64,000 nt of DNA from Deltaproteobacteria bacterium (lineage in GTDB: Bacteria > Desulfobacterota > Desulfobacteria > Desulfobacterales > SpSt-501): positions 1 to 64,000 of the forward strand of contig JACRCN010000073.1 of assembly GCA_016219005.1 (NCBI GenBank), in the 5' to 3' direction. Numbering within the stretch: position 1 is the first letter of the stretch; every line of letters starts with the position of its first letter. The notes under the pieces were generated by a model, which was given only the letters and a program-made list of their open reading frames with translations, was not told the origin of the DNA and did not search any database. The translations under genes and the position numbers were made by a program. Shown here in pieces: positions 27,539 to 40,754 of the stretch.

Positions 27539-27877
27539 TCAGTGGGAATGCGAAGCGGTCTCACAAGACCCGCCGCCGCACCCCCCGCAGCCTCCTGCAG
27601 CTCCCGCAGCGGGCTCGAGGCCGGAGCTGATCCGGAACCCGTATCCCATGAAATCGACTTTGACGGGTTTGACCTTCTCGTAAAACTCTTTATCCAAGAT
27701 GAACTGGAATCCGTTCACGTTGAACACATTGTCGGTGTCTTTTGGCTCATCCAGAGCCATCGCAAGGGATGGCCCGCCTCACCCGCCCTCGTTCAAAAAA
27801 ATACGAATGGGCGCAGCCTCCTTGTTCTTGAAATATTCAGCAATCTGGTCATGAGCGGCTGGGGTTACTTCAACCAT
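27539..27877 (-). CDS. HesB/IscA-like selenoprotein (in-frame UGA = Sec33)
   Basis: A single 112-residue product is inferred by reading through the in-frame TGA at 27779-27781. Before it the frame encodes VEVTPAAHDQIAEYFKNKE then IRIFLNEGG. After it the same frame continues GGPSLAMALDEPKD, then FQFILDKEFYEKVKP. Both halves belong to one IscA/HesB-type fold. The recoded position corresponds to the first conserved Cys of A-type Fe-S carriers, which agrees with known HesB-like selenoproteins. The C-terminus is Cys-rich (GGCGGCGGGSC). ATG at 27877 follows AAGGAGG. A role in Fe-S or metal handling is inferred. A plain annotation would split this gene in two. Confidence 0.85.
27744..27778 (-). promoter_or_regulatory. 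candidate bacterial SECIS element
   Basis: Directly after the in-frame TGA the minus-strand transcript can form GGGCCATC/GATGGCTC (stem 27754-27775, 6-nt loop), or alternatively GGCTC-TGGAT-GAGCC (27744-27758) with a GG in the loop about 26 nt from the UGA. Both lie in the coding region, where bacterial SECIS hairpins sit. Which one SelB would bind cannot be decided by eye. Confidence 0.5.
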
Positions 27878-28050
27878 GTGATGCCTCCTTGAAAGGACTC
27901 GATCGAATTGAGCCGGGTTGAAAAACCCGGCCGCTGTTTTCGGGCCGGGCGTATAATAGGGGCGTGAACGGCGTTTGTCAATCCAAAAACGCGGGGCGAT
28001 TGCCTGCTTTTTAATGTGGCCGGGATGCATCCGGGCGACCGTGGCCAGCC

Positions 28051-28575
28051 TCATCGCAACGTGGCCATATAATTCAGATAGACCTTGAGGTCGGCGGCTG
28101 AAAAAAGGATGAAAACTAATTTCTGGATGGAAGGGTGGGCGCGCATGACCTCGATTGCGGTGTCGACGGCGACCTGGCAGGCCGCTTCAATCGGGTAGCC
28201 GTAGACCCCGCAGCTGATGGCGGGAAAGGCGATGGTGGCGATCCTGTTCTGGACCGCCAGGGTCAGGCTGTTGCGGTAGCAGTTTGCGAGCAGCTCCCGG
28301 TCCTGGGGTCGGCCGCGGTACACCGGACCGACGGTGTGGATCACATGGCGCGCCCGAAGCTTGTAGCCTCGGGTGATCCGGGCCTCTCCCGTGGGGCAGC
28401 CGCCGATCCGACGGCACTCTTCGAGCAGCTCCGGGCCGGCGGCTCGATGGATGGCGCCGTCCACCCCTCCGCCGCCAAGCAAGGAGGTGTTGGCGGCGTT
28501 TACGATGGCATCCACATCGAGTTGAGTGATGTCGCCCTGACGCACCTCGATTTTATCGAGAATTTCCTTGTGCAT
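28051..28575 (-). CDS. macrodomain protein (O-acetyl-ADP-ribose deacetylase type)
   Basis: A 174-residue single-domain protein. The ADP-ribose-binding segments are clear: VDAIVNAANTSLLGGGGVDGA with the Asn-Ala-Ala-Asn loop, then ELLEECRRIGGCPTGEA and FPAISCGVYGYP. It matches the YmdB/MacroD group, which removes acetyl or ADP-ribosyl groups from O-acetyl-ADP-ribose or modified proteins. It is monocistronic. Repeat copy E lies just upstream of its start. Confidence 0.93.
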   Translation of the reverse strand: MHKEILDKIEVRQGDITQLDVDAIVNAANTSLLGGGGVDGAIHRAAGPELLEECRRIGGCPTGEARITRGYKLRARHVIHTVGPVYRGRPQDRELLANCYRNSLTLAVQNRIATIAFPAISCGVYGYPIEAACQVAVDTAIEVMRAHPSIQKLVFILFSAADLKVYLNYMATLR

Positions 28576-28589
28576 GGCCCCTCCTTAGA

Positions 28590-28735
28590 CTTGAAATGGA
28601 TGATGGATGTGGTTGCGCAACCTCGGAGCATACCTGAGGGCAAGGCGCAGGCCGATTCGAAAGTGCAGCAACCACGACCGTATATGAGCATTTCGAGAGG
28701 TCTGCAACATCGCCATCGGGTTCAGAAGGGGTTAT
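28590..28735 (-). repeat. interspersed repeat copy E (minus orientation)
   Basis: Read on the minus strand it gives GATGGCGATGTTGCAGACC, CGAAATGCTCATATAC, TTCGAATCGGCCTGCGCC and TTGCCCTCAGGTATGC. This is the same order as the copies at 11.9 and 55.5 kb, though the ends have diverged. It occupies most of the ~300-bp gap between the macrodomain and zinc-ribbon genes; nothing else is seen there. Confidence 0.65.
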
Positions 28736-28880
28736 GAGACCAGCTTATGGGCTCTCGACGACACCCTTCATAGCTTCAGGATCAAGGCGCGCGAATGCCG
28801 TGCCGCGGGGAGATCCCATGGAACGGTGCAGCGGCTGCGGCATGAAGCGCAACGCCGAGGTTGAGATCGCAACGGCGTCG

Positions 28881-29375
28881 TCACAGATCATACAGGGTTT
28901 CGTCCCGAATCGGCGCCTGCTGCCGGCCCTTTTTCGCGCCCCCTGTTTTGCCCGGAAGCAGAAACGGATCCTCGCCCTCCAGCAGATCGCCCATCTCGGC
29001 TTCGATCTGATCCGGATCTTCGCCTTTTTCCATGCGTCGCAGCGCCTCGGTCATGCCGGGACCCAGCTCGAGGCCGGTCATGTCGGTGAGCTTGCGCATG
29101 AGGTTGGCCGCCTGGCGCGGGTCGTCTTCGTTGATCGACTCCGCTTCGCCGGCCAGCGCCTGCATGGCATTTTCCATGCGGCTTTCGTCAAACGGGAGGT
29201 CATCCGGGCCGCCGTCTTCCTTGGCTTTTCCGGTGACGGCAAAGGCGGACATCATCCGGGATAGCGCGCGCTGCTTGCACCGGGGGCATTTCGGTTTCTT
29301 CCGGGTGTTGATCGAGCGCGAGAAGAAATTGAAGATGGTATTGCATTCGTCGCAGTAGAATTCGTAGATCGGCAT
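28881..29375 (-). CDS. FmdB-type zinc-ribbon protein with extended tail
   Basis: A 164-residue protein. The first ~40 residues are an FmdB-like zinc ribbon with Cys8, Cys11, Cys30 and Cys33 (PIYEFYCDECNTIFNFF, KPKCPRCKQ). The remaining ~120 residues are acidic and helical (ENAMQALAGEAESINEDDP, GMTEALRRMEKGEDPDQIE) with no known fold. The start at 29375 follows CGGAG by 8 nt. The first 170 codons of the longer open frame (up to 29882) are antisense to ndk and are not used. The function is unknown; FmdB-like ribbons are often regulators or metal sensors. Confidence 0.75.
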   Translation of the reverse strand: MPIYEFYCDECNTIFNFFSRSINTRKKPKCPRCKQRALSRMMSAFAVTGKAKEDGGPDDLPFDESRMENAMQALAGEAESINEDDPRQAANLMRKLTDMTGLELGPGMTEALRRMEKGEDPDQIEAEMGDLLEGEDPFLLPGKTGGAKKGRQQAPIRDETLYDL

Positions 29376-29537
29376 AAGGTCATCTCCGGAGTTCGACCAG
29401 GTCGAGTCGCTTTGACACGAAAAGTATAGAAAGCAACCCGGCCGGTTGTCAACCCATGGCGGCGACTGGATTGACTTGCCGCACACCATCTGGTATGCCA
29501 CCGGCAACCACTCAATCCGCAGAAAGGACTCGATATC

Positions 29538-29954
29538 ATGGAGCGGACACTGTCCATCATCAAACCCGACGGGGTTTCCCGCGGACTGATCGGCGATGTG
29601 ATCAAGAAGATCGAGGGGCGCGGCCTCAAGATTGTAGCCATGAAAATGCTGCACCTGACCCCGGCTGAGGCCCGGGGATTTTATGCCGTGCACAGGGAGC
29701 GACCGTTCTTCGAAGGGCTCACCACGTTCATGAGCTCGGGGCCGGCCGTGGTCATGGTGCTCGGGGGGGACAACGCCATCGCCCGCTGGCGCGAGCTGAT
29801 GGGTGCCACCGATTACCGCAAGGCGGCCGAGGGAACGATCCGCCGCGAGTTCGCCACCGACATCGAGAAGAACGTGGTGCACGGGTCCGATGCCCCGGAA
29901 ACCGCGGCCTTCGAGATCGGGTATTTTTTCAACCGGCTTGAAATTTTTGTCTGA
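29538..29954 (+). CDS. ndk: nucleoside diphosphate kinase
   Basis: A 138-residue enzyme transferring the gamma phosphate between NTPs and NDPs. The phospho-accepting residue is His115 in [11 protein letters not shown]. Other conserved parts are [27 protein letters not shown] and [14 protein letters not shown]. Length is normal for the family. The ribosome site AGAAAGGA lies upstream. Its stop overlaps the ATG of trmJ (TGATG), so the two are cotranscribed and coupled. Confidence 0.96.
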   Translation: MERTLSIIKPDGVSRGLIGDVIKKIEGRGLKIVAMKMLHLTPAEARGFYAVHRERPFFEGLTTFMSSGPAVVMVLGGDNAIARWRELMGATDYRKAAEGTIRREFATDIEKNVVHGSDAPETAAFEIGYFFNRLEIFV

Positions 29955-30718
29955 TGGCGGCCAAGATCAACCCGGCGAACATCGCCATTGTCCTGGTTCA
30001 GCCGAATATCTCCGAAAACATCGGCGCGGCCGCGCGCGCCATGTGCAACATGGGTCTGCGCCGGCTGATCCTCGTGAACCCGCCGCGGTGCGACCTGACC
30101 CGGGTCTGCAAGATGGCCACCCACGCCGCCCTGGACGTGGTGGAAGAGATGCAGGTCTACGCCGGGTTGCCCGAAGCGTTGAAGGAGTTCAGCTATGTCG
30201 TGGGCACCACCGCCCGCCGGGGCGGTGAGCGGCAGGTCGTCGGCTCTCCGGGCCGGCTGGCGGAAATGCTGGTGCCCATCTCGGCCGAAAACCGTATCGC
30301 CATCCTTTTCGGGCCCGAGGACCGCGGCCTGACGAATGAAGACTTGCGCCTGTGCCACACGCTGGCCACGATCCCCACGGCGGACTTCTCTTCGCTGAAC
30401 CTGGCCCAGGCGGTCATGGTCATCAGCTACGAGCTTTTCCGCTGCAGCGTCGATCCGCCCCGGGAGTTCGCGCCGCGTCTGGCCAACCGCTTCGAGCTCG
30501 ACGCCATGTACGCACAGCTCCAGGATGTGTTGCGGCGCATCTGTTTCATCAATCCGGCAAATCCCGACCGTTTCATGAACAACCTGAGGCACTTTGGTAC
30601 CCGCATGCAGTTGCGGGCGAAGGAGACGCAGATCATCCGGGGCATCTGCCGGCAGATCGACTGGTACGGCAAGCACTGCTACGAACAGGGCCGGACGTCG
30701 CGGAACGGCGGCGAATAA
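29954..30718 (+). CDS. trmJ: tRNA 2'-O-methyltransferase TrmJ (SPOUT family)
   Basis: A 254-residue SPOUT methyltransferase that methylates the ribose of nucleotide 32 in tRNA. The knot motifs are visible: IAIVLVQPNISENIGAAARA and MCNMGLRRLILVNPP at the N-terminus, then AILFGPEDRGLTNEDL and IPTADFSSLNLAQAVMVISY. These match TrmJ more closely than other TrmH relatives. The gene starts on the last base of the ndk stop. Confidence 0.9.
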   Translation: MAAKINPANIAIVLVQPNISENIGAAARAMCNMGLRRLILVNPPRCDLTRVCKMATHAALDVVEEMQVYAGLPEALKEFSYVVGTTARRGGERQVVGSPGRLAEMLVPISAENRIAILFGPEDRGLTNEDLRLCHTLATIPTADFSSLNLAQAVMVISYELFRCSVDPPREFAPRLANRFELDAMYAQLQDVLRRICFINPANPDRFMNNLRHFGTRMQLRAKETQIIRGICRQIDWYGKHCYEQGRTSRNGGE

Positions 30719-30768
30719 GCCTCGATTTTTCCAGGGAATGCTTCAAACTTTAAAGCGAGGAGCGGGAC

Positions 30769-31611
30769 ATGCGACTGGTGCGTTTCGGCCCGTGGGGCCA
30801 GGAAAAACCCGGAATTTGGCGCGACGGCCGGATCGTGGACCTGCAACACTTTTTCCCCGGCATCCCGGACATCGGCGAAGCCTTCTTCCGGGACGGGTGG
30901 CTGGAAAGGATCGCTGCGATCAATGACCCGGGCGCGGCCACGGACGCGCGTCTCGGCTGCCCGGTGGCACGGCCGTCGAAGATCATCTGCCTGGGCATCA
31001 ACTACGCCACCCACGGGGCGGAAGGCGGGTTCAAGGCGCCCGAGCGGCCGGTTCTTTTCGCCAAGACCCCCAACACCCTGAACGGCCCCTTCGACCCGAT
31101 CGTGCTGCCCAGAAGCAGCGGGCAGGTCGATTGGGAAGTGGAGCTGGCGGTGATCATCGGACGCGAAGCCAAGCGGGTCCGGCGCGCGGAGGCGTTTGCC
31201 TGCATCGCGGGATATGCGGTCATGAACGACGTCTCGGCGCGGCAGGCCCAGTTCTCGGACCCGCAGTGGTTTCGCGGGAAATCCTTCGACACCTTTGCGC
31301 CGCTGGGGCCGGCGCTGGTCACCGCCGATGAGATCGGAGATGCCGGCGACCTCGCGCTGAGCGCGGCCGTGGACGGCGTCGTGATGCAGCAGGACAGCAC
31401 CCGTCACCTGATCTTCGACGTGCCCGCCATCATCGAATTCATCAGCGAGGACATCACCCTGCTGCCGGGCGACATCATCGCCACCGGCACCCCTTCCGGT
31501 GTCGGGATTTTCAGGAACCCGCCGCTGACCCTTCAGCCCGGCAGTGTCGTCGAGTGCCGGATCGACAAGATCGGTGCGATTCGAAACACGGTCGCGGCAC
31601 CGGAAGAATGA
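30769..31611 (+). CDS. fumarylacetoacetate hydrolase-family protein
   Basis: A 280-residue enzyme of the FAH fold, which cleaves or decarboxylates beta-keto/enol substrates such as acylpyruvates or 2-oxo-hept-3-ene-dioate. The core is typical: KIICLGINYATH, ELAVIIGREAKRV, AGYAVMNDVSARQ, PLGPALVTADEI, ISEDITLLPGDIIATGTPSG and SVVECRIDKIG. Metal ligands of the family (Glu, Glu, Asp) fall in the DWEVELAVIIG and DVSARQ regions. A purine-rich GAGGAG precedes ATG. It follows trmJ by 50 nt and could be part of that operon; it converges on leuB. Confidence 0.87.
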   Translation: MRLVRFGPWGQEKPGIWRDGRIVDLQHFFPGIPDIGEAFFRDGWLERIAAINDPGAATDARLGCPVARPSKIICLGINYATHGAEGGFKAPERPVLFAKTPNTLNGPFDPIVLPRSSGQVDWEVELAVIIGREAKRVRRAEAFACIAGYAVMNDVSARQAQFSDPQWFRGKSFDTFAPLGPALVTADEIGDAGDLALSAAVDGVVMQQDSTRHLIFDVPAIIEFISEDITLLPGDIIATGTPSGVGIFRNPPLTLQPGSVVECRIDKIGAIRNTVAAPEE

Positions 31612-31616
31612 TCCGT

Positions 31617-33265
<1,649 letters not shown>

Positions 33266-33288
33266 GCCGATTTATCCCTCGCAGTCCC

Positions 33289-34575
33289 TTATGCCTTGTA
33301 GAGCTCTGAATTCGTGATGTGCCCGGCAATGGCCGAGGCCGCGGCCGTGGCCGGGCTCATGAGGTGCACCCTGCCGCCCCGGCCCATGCGGTCGTTGAAG
33401 TTGCGGTTGGAGGTGGAGGCGCATACCTCGCCTTCGGCCAGGACCCCGGTGCTCATGCCGAGGCAGGGGCCGCAGGTGGGGTTGGTCACGCAGAACCCGG
33501 CATCCGTGAATACCCGGATCAGCCCTTCCTCCAGGGCCTCGGAAAAGATCTTGGTCGTGGCCGGGCAGACGATGCCGCGCACGTGCGGGTGGACCTTGCG
33601 GCCGGCGAGAACGCGGGCGGCACTGCGGAGGTCGTCCATGCGGCCGTTGGTGCAGGAGCCGATGAACACCTGGTCGATGGGGGTGCCTTCCATCTCCCGC
33701 ACCGGCCGTACGTTGTCCGGTTTCTGGCCGAAGGTCGTCACGGGCTCCAGACCGGAGACGTCGTGGACGATGGTTTTCTCGTAGACGGCGTCCGGGTCAG
33801 GCCACCACTTCCGGAAGTCCGCGGCCGCGGCGGCTTTATCCGGGTACTCGCCCCGGATGTGTTCCCACAGGTAGTCGGCGGTTATCGCATCCGCGTAGCA
33901 GATCCCGCAGGTTCCCCCGGCCTCCACCGTCATGTTGCACAGGGTCATGCGGGCTTCCATGTTCATGCGTTGCACCACCGGGCCGTCGAACTCGACGATC
34001 CGGTTGGTGGCACCGTCGACCCCGATGCGCCCGATGACGGAAAGGATCACGTCCTTGGCGAACACCCCCTGCGGGAGTTCGCCGGTCAGGGTGATCTTCA
34101 TGGTCTGCGGCCGGCGGAATGCGCAGACCCCCTTCAGGATACCCACCGCCAGGTCCGTGGTCCCGACCCCGGGGGTGAAGGCGCCGAACGCGCCGTCCGT
34201 GCAGGTGTGGGAATCCCCCATGATCACGGCGTAGCCGGGGCGGATGAAGCCCTTTTCCGGGAAGAGCGCATGGCAGACGCCGTTGCGGCCGATGTCGAAG
34301 AAGTCCGTGATATGGTGGCGCCGGGCCCACTCCCGGAGCACCTTGCCCTGGGTGGCGGTGTTCGAGTCCTTGGCGGGGGTCACGTGATCGATGACGGCCT
34401 TGATCCGGGAGGGATCGAACACGCGGTCCTTGCCGAGACGCATCAGGTCCAGGATGGCGGTGGGGGTGGTGATTTCGTGGCAGAGCACGGCGTCCAGGCG
34501 GATGACCCACACGTCCTCCGCCGGCCGGTCCACCACGTGGGTCTCAAATATTTTTTCGGCTACGGTTTGGCCCAT
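33289..34575 (-). CDS. leuC: 3-isopropylmalate dehydratase large subunit LeuC
   Basis: A 428-residue aconitase-superfamily subunit carrying a [4Fe-4S] cluster. Cluster ligands are read in FIGSCTNGRMDD and in PTCGPCLGMS. The substrate part is MGDSHTCTDGAFGAFTPGVGT. The length (428, not ~466) marks the shorter LeuC type common in anaerobes and Archaea, also used for homoaconitase-like enzymes, but the adjacent leuD and leuB support the leucine pathway. It is the first gene of the operon; repeat copy F lies just upstream, between it and lepA. Confidence 0.94.
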   Translation of the reverse strand: MGQTVAEKIFETHVVDRPAEDVWVIRLDAVLCHEITTPTAILDLMRLGKDRVFDPSRIKAVIDHVTPAKDSNTATQGKVLREWARRHHITDFFDIGRNGVCHALFPEKGFIRPGYAVIMGDSHTCTDGAFGAFTPGVGTTDLAVGILKGVCAFRRPQTMKITLTGELPQGVFAKDVILSVIGRIGVDGATNRIVEFDGPVVQRMNMEARMTLCNMTVEAGGTCGICYADAITADYLWEHIRGEYPDKAAAAADFRKWWPDPDAVYEKTIVHDVSGLEPVTTFGQKPDNVRPVREMEGTPIDQVFIGSCTNGRMDDLRSAARVLAGRKVHPHVRGIVCPATTKIFSEALEEGLIRVFTDAGFCVTNPTCGPCLGMSTGVLAEGEVCASTSNRNFNDRMGRGGRVHLMSPATAAASAIAGHITNSELYKA

Positions 34576-34660
34576 TTTAAACCCCAGTTCTGTATTGGCG
34601 GTTGTGTCGCTTATGCGCGCTGCCGGATGCTCGATCCGGGATGATTAATGAAAAAAATAT

Positions 34661-34790
34661 CAAATTTGGAAATGGCTTCAGGCCTCGGCTCACGCCCGGG
34701 GGACAAGGCGCCGATCAAATCAAAAGCACAGCCTGCACGGCAGTATGTGAGCATTTCGAAGCGGCCTGCAACGCCGCCATCGGGTGTCGG
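34661..34790 (-). repeat. interspersed repeat copy F (minus orientation)
   Basis: On the minus strand: CCCGATGGCGGCGTTGCAGG, CGAAATGCTCACATACTGCC, GGCTGTGCTTTTGATTTG and ATCGGCGCCTTGTC, which is colinear with copies B and D. Its outer end near 34660 has GAAGCCATTTCC instead of the expected end, so a second fragment may abut it. It sits between lepA and leuC. Confidence 0.65.
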
Positions 34791-34810
34791 ACAGGGTCCG
34801 AGAACCATTT

Positions 34811-36607
<1,797 letters not shown>

Positions 36608-36807
36608 GGTCTAACGCCGGCGGCCGGGTCCAGGCCGCCGCGGGTTTCGGAAGTTGACTCCGTGCTCCATAACGGATATAGTACCATCGTTAGAAAGCTG
36701 GCTTTAATAGCAAAATATGGCCGCAGGTGTCAAGGTGCAGCAGGGCCGGTTGCTCCGGGTCCGGCTTTTACCGAACAGGCTGTCGGCGCGGACAAGGTTC
36801 GCTTATC

Positions 36808-37746
36808 GTGGATAACCGGATCCTCATCGTCGACGACAAACCCGAAGTCCGCGACTCCATGAGTGACTACATGCGGCTCGCCGGCTTTGTCGCCGAGTCG
36901 GTTGCCAGCGCCGAGGATGCCCTGGAAGTGCTCCGCACCGACCAGTTTGACCTCGTCATCACCGACATTGTTCTGCCCGGTATCGGCGGCCTCGAGCTCA
37001 CCCAGCTCGTCAAGAAGAGGCATAATACGGACGTGGTCGTGATGACCGGCTACAGCGACAACTTCTCCTATGAAGGGGCCATCAACATCGGCGCCAGCGA
37101 CTTCGTGGTCAAACCGGTGAGGCTGGAGGAACTCCTGCTGCGGGTAAGGCGGGTACTGCGGGAGCGGGAACTCACCCATGAGCGCAACCGGATGATGGAA
37201 AAGCTGCAGAAGCTGGCCGTCACCGACGGGCTCACCGGTCTTTTCAACTCGCGGCACTTTTTCACCCAACTCGAGCTGGAAGTGGACCGTTCCAGCCGCT
37301 ACCAGCACCCGCTGGCTCTGCTGCTGATCGACATCGACCACTTCAAGGACTACAATGACGCGTTCGGCCACCTGGAGGGCGACAAGGTCCTGGTGCGCTT
37401 CAGCCAGATCCTGGGCTCCTGCCTGCGGGCGAACGACTCCGCCTTCCGGTACGGCGGTGAGGAGTTCACGGTCATCCTGCCTGAAACCGGCGCGGAGGAG
37501 GCCCGGACCGTGGCCCAACGCATCCGGGCCGCGGTCGAGGCGGAAATCTTCGCGCCGCACACCGACCGGGCCGTGTCGAAAACCATCAGCATCGGCGTTA
37601 CCGAGTACTGCCCGTCGGAAGAGATGACCGCCTTCATTCACCGGGCCGACGCCGCCATGTACCTCTCCAAGCAAAACGGCCGCAACCGGGTGTCGGTGCT
37701 GTTCGCCGACAACTCCCTCGCACCGGTGAACGACCCCGCCCGCTGA
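36808..37746 (+). CDS. response regulator with GGDEF (diguanylate cyclase) output
   Basis: A 312-residue two-domain regulator. The receiver domain (about 1-120) has the acidic pocket ILIVDD, phospho-acceptor Asp53 in DLVITDIVLPG, and Lys in DFVVKPV. A coiled linker (ERELTHERNRMMEKLQKL) leads to a GGDEF domain with active-site GGEEF at 216-220 and an inhibitory I-site RAND (207-210) five residues before it. It should make cyclic di-GMP when phosphorylated and be product-inhibited. No sensor kinase is adjacent. The PilZ proteins at 56 and 59.8 kb could be targets (inference). Start is GTG at 36808. Confidence 0.9.
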   Translation: MDNRILIVDDKPEVRDSMSDYMRLAGFVAESVASAEDALEVLRTDQFDLVITDIVLPGIGGLELTQLVKKRHNTDVVVMTGYSDNFSYEGAINIGASDFVVKPVRLEELLLRVRRVLRERELTHERNRMMEKLQKLAVTDGLTGLFNSRHFFTQLELEVDRSSRYQHPLALLLIDIDHFKDYNDAFGHLEGDKVLVRFSQILGSCLRANDSAFRYGGEEFTVILPETGAEEARTVAQRIRAAVEAEIFAPHTDRAVSKTISIGVTEYCPSEEMTAFIHRADAAMYLSKQNGRNRVSVLFADNSLAPVNDPAR

Positions 37747-37781
37747 GCCTTCCGTCCTTTCAGACCCCACGCGTTAAGGTC

Positions 37782-40451
37782 TCATGAAGCGGAACCATAC
37801 TCCCTGATCTTGTCCAGGTTGGACTGGATTTTCTGCTGCCGGCCCAGCAGTTCCCGTTGCTGGTCCATGACTTTTGTCACCACCTCTGCCGGGGCCTTGG
37901 CCAGGAAATCCTGATTCTGGAGCTTCTTTGCGATGGAAGCAAAATCCTTTGCCAGTTTTCCGAGCTCCTTCTCCATGCGCTCCCGCTCCTTGGCGAAATC
38001 GACGATCCCCTCCAGGAGCACGTGGATGGTTGCCCCACGGGCCACGGCCGTGGCCGAAGCCTTCGGTCGTTCGGCGCTGTCGGTGACCGTGATGGACCGC
38101 AGCCGGGCGAGGGTGACGATCATGTCACGGTATTGTTCGATCACGGCCTTGGCGGCGTCGTCCGCGGGGTGAACCACCGCATCAAGGTTCAGTGCCGGCG
38201 AAATGCCCGTTTCGCCCCGGATGTTGCGTATGCCGGAGACGACGTCGATCAGAAGGCCCATCCGGGCCTCGGCCTCCGGATCCGGCGGAGGGGGTGCGGC
38301 CGCGGCGGCCTCACCCGGGAAGGCGGCCCGCATGATGGAGCCGTCGGTGCCGGGCAGCTTGTGCCAGATTTCCTCGGTCACGAAGGGGATGAAGGGGTGC
38401 AGCAGGATGAGGGTGTCGTGCAGCACCCGCCACAGGACGCCGAGCGAACGCTCCCGCGCGGCCGGGGCGAGCTTGCCGTGCAGGGCGGGTTTGACCGCCT
38501 CCAGGTACCAGTCGCAGAACTCGTGCCAGACAAATCCGTAGAGGGCGGCGGCGGCATCGTTGAAGCGGTAGGTGTCCAGCGCCTGCGCCATCTCCAGGCT
38601 CACGCGGTTCAGCCGCGACAGGATCCAGCGGTCCGCCAGGCAGAGCTCGTCAAGCTTCACCGGATCGTAGCGGCGGTCGAGGTGCATCAGGGCGAAGCGC
38701 GCGGCGTTCCACAGCTTGTTGATGAAGTGCCGGTAGCCCTCCACCCGTTTTTCGGACATCTTGACGTCCCGGCCCTGGGCGGCGAAGGCCGCCAGGGTGA
38801 AGCGGAACGCATCGGTGCCGTAGCGTTCGATGATGTCCAGCGGGTCGATGACGTTGCCCTTGGACTTGCTCATTTTCTGGCCTTCCTCGTCGCGCACGAG
38901 TGCGTGCACGTAGACGTCCCGGAAGGGCACCGCGCCCATGAAGTGCAGGCCCATCATCATCATGCGCGCCACCCAGAAGAACAGGATGTCGAAGCCTGTG
39001 ACGAGCACCGCGGTAGGATAAAACGTCTTGAGCAGCGGGGTTTGCTCCGGCCAGCCCATGGTCGAAAACGGCCAGAGGGCGGAGCTGAACCAGGTGTCCA
39101 GCACGTCCTCTTCCTGGACGAGGTGCGCACCGCCGCATTTCGGGCAGTCCGGCGGCGCCTGCATGGCGACCACAAGCTCGCCGCAGTCCTCGCAGGTCCA
39201 GGCCGGGATCTGATGGCCCCACCAGATCTGGCGCGAGATGCACCAGTCCCGGATGTTTTCCAGCCAGTCGAAATAGGTGTTCGCCCATATCTCCGGAATG
39301 ATGCGGGTCTCACCCTGCTTCACGGCGGCAATGGCCTTCTCCGCCAGGGGCTTGGCCCGCACGAACCACTGGCGTGAGAGGTTCGGCTCGATGACGGTCT
39401 TGCACCGGTAGCAGTGGCCCACACTGTGGCGGTAGGGCTCGATTTTCTCCAACCGTCCGGTTTCCTGGAGCTCCTGCACTACGGACTTGCGGCACTCGAA
39501 CCGGTCCAGGCCTGCGAACCGGCCGGCTTCCCCGGTCATGCGCCCATCGTCGCCGATGGCCTTGATGCTCGGTAGATTGTGCCGCCGGCCGATTTCGAAG
39601 TCATTCGGGTCGTGGGCCGGTGTCACCTTGAGGCCGCCGGTCCCGAAGCTCATGTCCACGTAGGCATCCCGGATGATGGGGATTTCTCGGTTTACGAGGG
39701 GCAGGATCACCGCGGTGGCGGTGATGCCATGATAGCGCTCGTCGGCCGGATTGACGGCCACGGCCGTATCTCCCAGCATCGTTTCGGGCCGGGTGGTGGC
39801 GATGGTGATGCCGCCGCTGCCGTCCGCGAAGGGGTAACGGATGTGATAGAGGTTGCCGTCGATCTCCGCGTGCTCGACCTCGAGGTCCGCCAGAGCGGTG
39901 TGGCAGCGGTGGCACCAGTTGATGATGTAGTTGCCGCGGTAGATGAGTCCCTGGTGGTAGAGTTCGACGAAGACCTTGCGCACGGCGCGCGAGAGCCCCT
40001 CGTCCATGGTGAAGCGCTCGCGCTTCCAGTCGCACGAGGCCCCCAGGCGCTTGAGCTGGTTGATGATGGCGCTGCCGTATTTTTCGCGCCACTGCCACAC
40101 CTGCGCGATGAAGCGCTCGCGGCCGAGGGCGTGGCGGTCCGTGCCCTCCTGGGCCAGCTTGCGCTCGACCACGTTCTGGGTGGCGATCCCGGCGTGGTCG
40201 GTGCCCGGCATCCACAGCACGTTGTCGCCCTTCAGGCGCCGGTAGCGGCAGAGGATGTCCTGCAGGGTGTTGTTGAGGGCATGCCCCATGTGCAGGACAC
40301 CCGTGACGTTGGGCGGGGGGATGACGAGGGCATAGCCGCGGCGCGGGCCTTGGTCCTCGGCAGAGAACAGGTCGTTGGCCTCCCAGAATTCGTACCAGCG
40401 GTGCTCGACATCGTGCGGCTCATAGCCCTTGTCCAGCAGGTCGGAACCCAT
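37782..40451 (-). CDS. valS: valyl-tRNA synthetase
   Basis: An 889-residue class I synthetase. HIGH-type motif: [18 protein letters not shown] (HMGH at 54-57). The KMSKS motif is [14 protein letters not shown] near residue 525. The CP1 editing domain includes [17 protein letters not shown], and a zinc-binding CEDCGEL ... CPKCGG lies between. The C-terminus is a charged coiled coil ([19 protein letters not shown]), as in bacterial ValRS. It is convergent with the response regulator. Two palindromic elements lie upstream. Confidence 0.97.
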   Translation of the reverse strand: MGSDLLDKGYEPHDVEHRWYEFWEANDLFSAEDQGPRRGYALVIPPPNVTGVLHMGHALNNTLQDILCRYRRLKGDNVLWMPGTDHAGIATQNVVERKLAQEGTDRHALGRERFIAQVWQWREKYGSAIINQLKRLGASCDWKRERFTMDEGLSRAVRKVFVELYHQGLIYRGNYIINWCHRCHTALADLEVEHAEIDGNLYHIRYPFADGSGGITIATTRPETMLGDTAVAVNPADERYHGITATAVILPLVNREIPIIRDAYVDMSFGTGGLKVTPAHDPNDFEIGRRHNLPSIKAIGDDGRMTGEAGRFAGLDRFECRKSVVQELQETGRLEKIEPYRHSVGHCYRCKTVIEPNLSRQWFVRAKPLAEKAIAAVKQGETRIIPEIWANTYFDWLENIRDWCISRQIWWGHQIPAWTCEDCGELVVAMQAPPDCPKCGGAHLVQEEDVLDTWFSSALWPFSTMGWPEQTPLLKTFYPTAVLVTGFDILFFWVARMMMMGLHFMGAVPFRDVYVHALVRDEEGQKMSKSKGNVIDPLDIIERYGTDAFRFTLAAFAAQGRDVKMSEKRVEGYRHFINKLWNAARFALMHLDRRYDPVKLDELCLADRWILSRLNRVSLEMAQALDTYRFNDAAAALYGFVWHEFCDWYLEAVKPALHGKLAPAARERSLGVLWRVLHDTLILLHPFIPFVTEEIWHKLPGTDGSIMRAAFPGEAAAAAPPPPDPEAEARMGLLIDVVSGIRNIRGETGISPALNLDAVVHPADDAAKAVIEQYRDMIVTLARLRSITVTDSAERPKASATAVARGATIHVLLEGIVDFAKERERMEKELGKLAKDFASIAKKLQNQDFLAKAPAEVVTKVMDQQRELLGRQQKIQSNLDKIREYGSAS

Positions 40452-40520
40452 GCGGTGTCTTCCTCCGATTCAGCGTGGCAACGTCATCGAACCGAATGAC
40501 TTCCAACGCAGTTGATTTCA

Positions 40521-40562
40521 AAATCCCTCAGCCCCCTTTGGCAAAGGGGGCTGGAGGAATTC
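40521..40562. repeat. palindrome with CCCCCTTT/AAAGGGGG core
   Basis: CAGCCCCCTTT and AAAGGGGGCTG form an 11-bp perfect stem with a 3-nt loop, flanked by partly matching AAATCCCT / GGAGGAATT. It shares its core with the palindrome at 5494-5537. Confidence 0.6.
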
Positions 40563-40579
40563 GTTGAGCTCTTTTCCAT

Positions 40580-40629
40580 GTGGGAGCGGCGTCTTGCCGC
40601 GATCGTCGTGGCAGGAAGCCACTCCCGCA
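40580..40629. repeat. REP-like imperfect inverted repeat
   Basis: TGGGAGCGGCGTCTTGCC and GGCAGGAAGCCACTCCCGCA are near-inverse arms around GCGATCGTCGT. This resembles the dispersed GGGAGCGGC-type REP sequences of other Proteobacteria. With the preceding palindrome it fills the ~300-bp gap upstream of valS; no gene is seen there. Confidence 0.5.
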
Positions 40630-40754
40630 GCAGCCGTTAAACTGGCGATTATGACGCAATCCCAGATTTTTTCAAGCTGTTTTTTTAAGGCGGCGGGCGG
40701 TTGAGCGGGTGACCGGCGTGGCTAAAAGTTGCCCCTCGGGCGCTGCCCCCTCCC

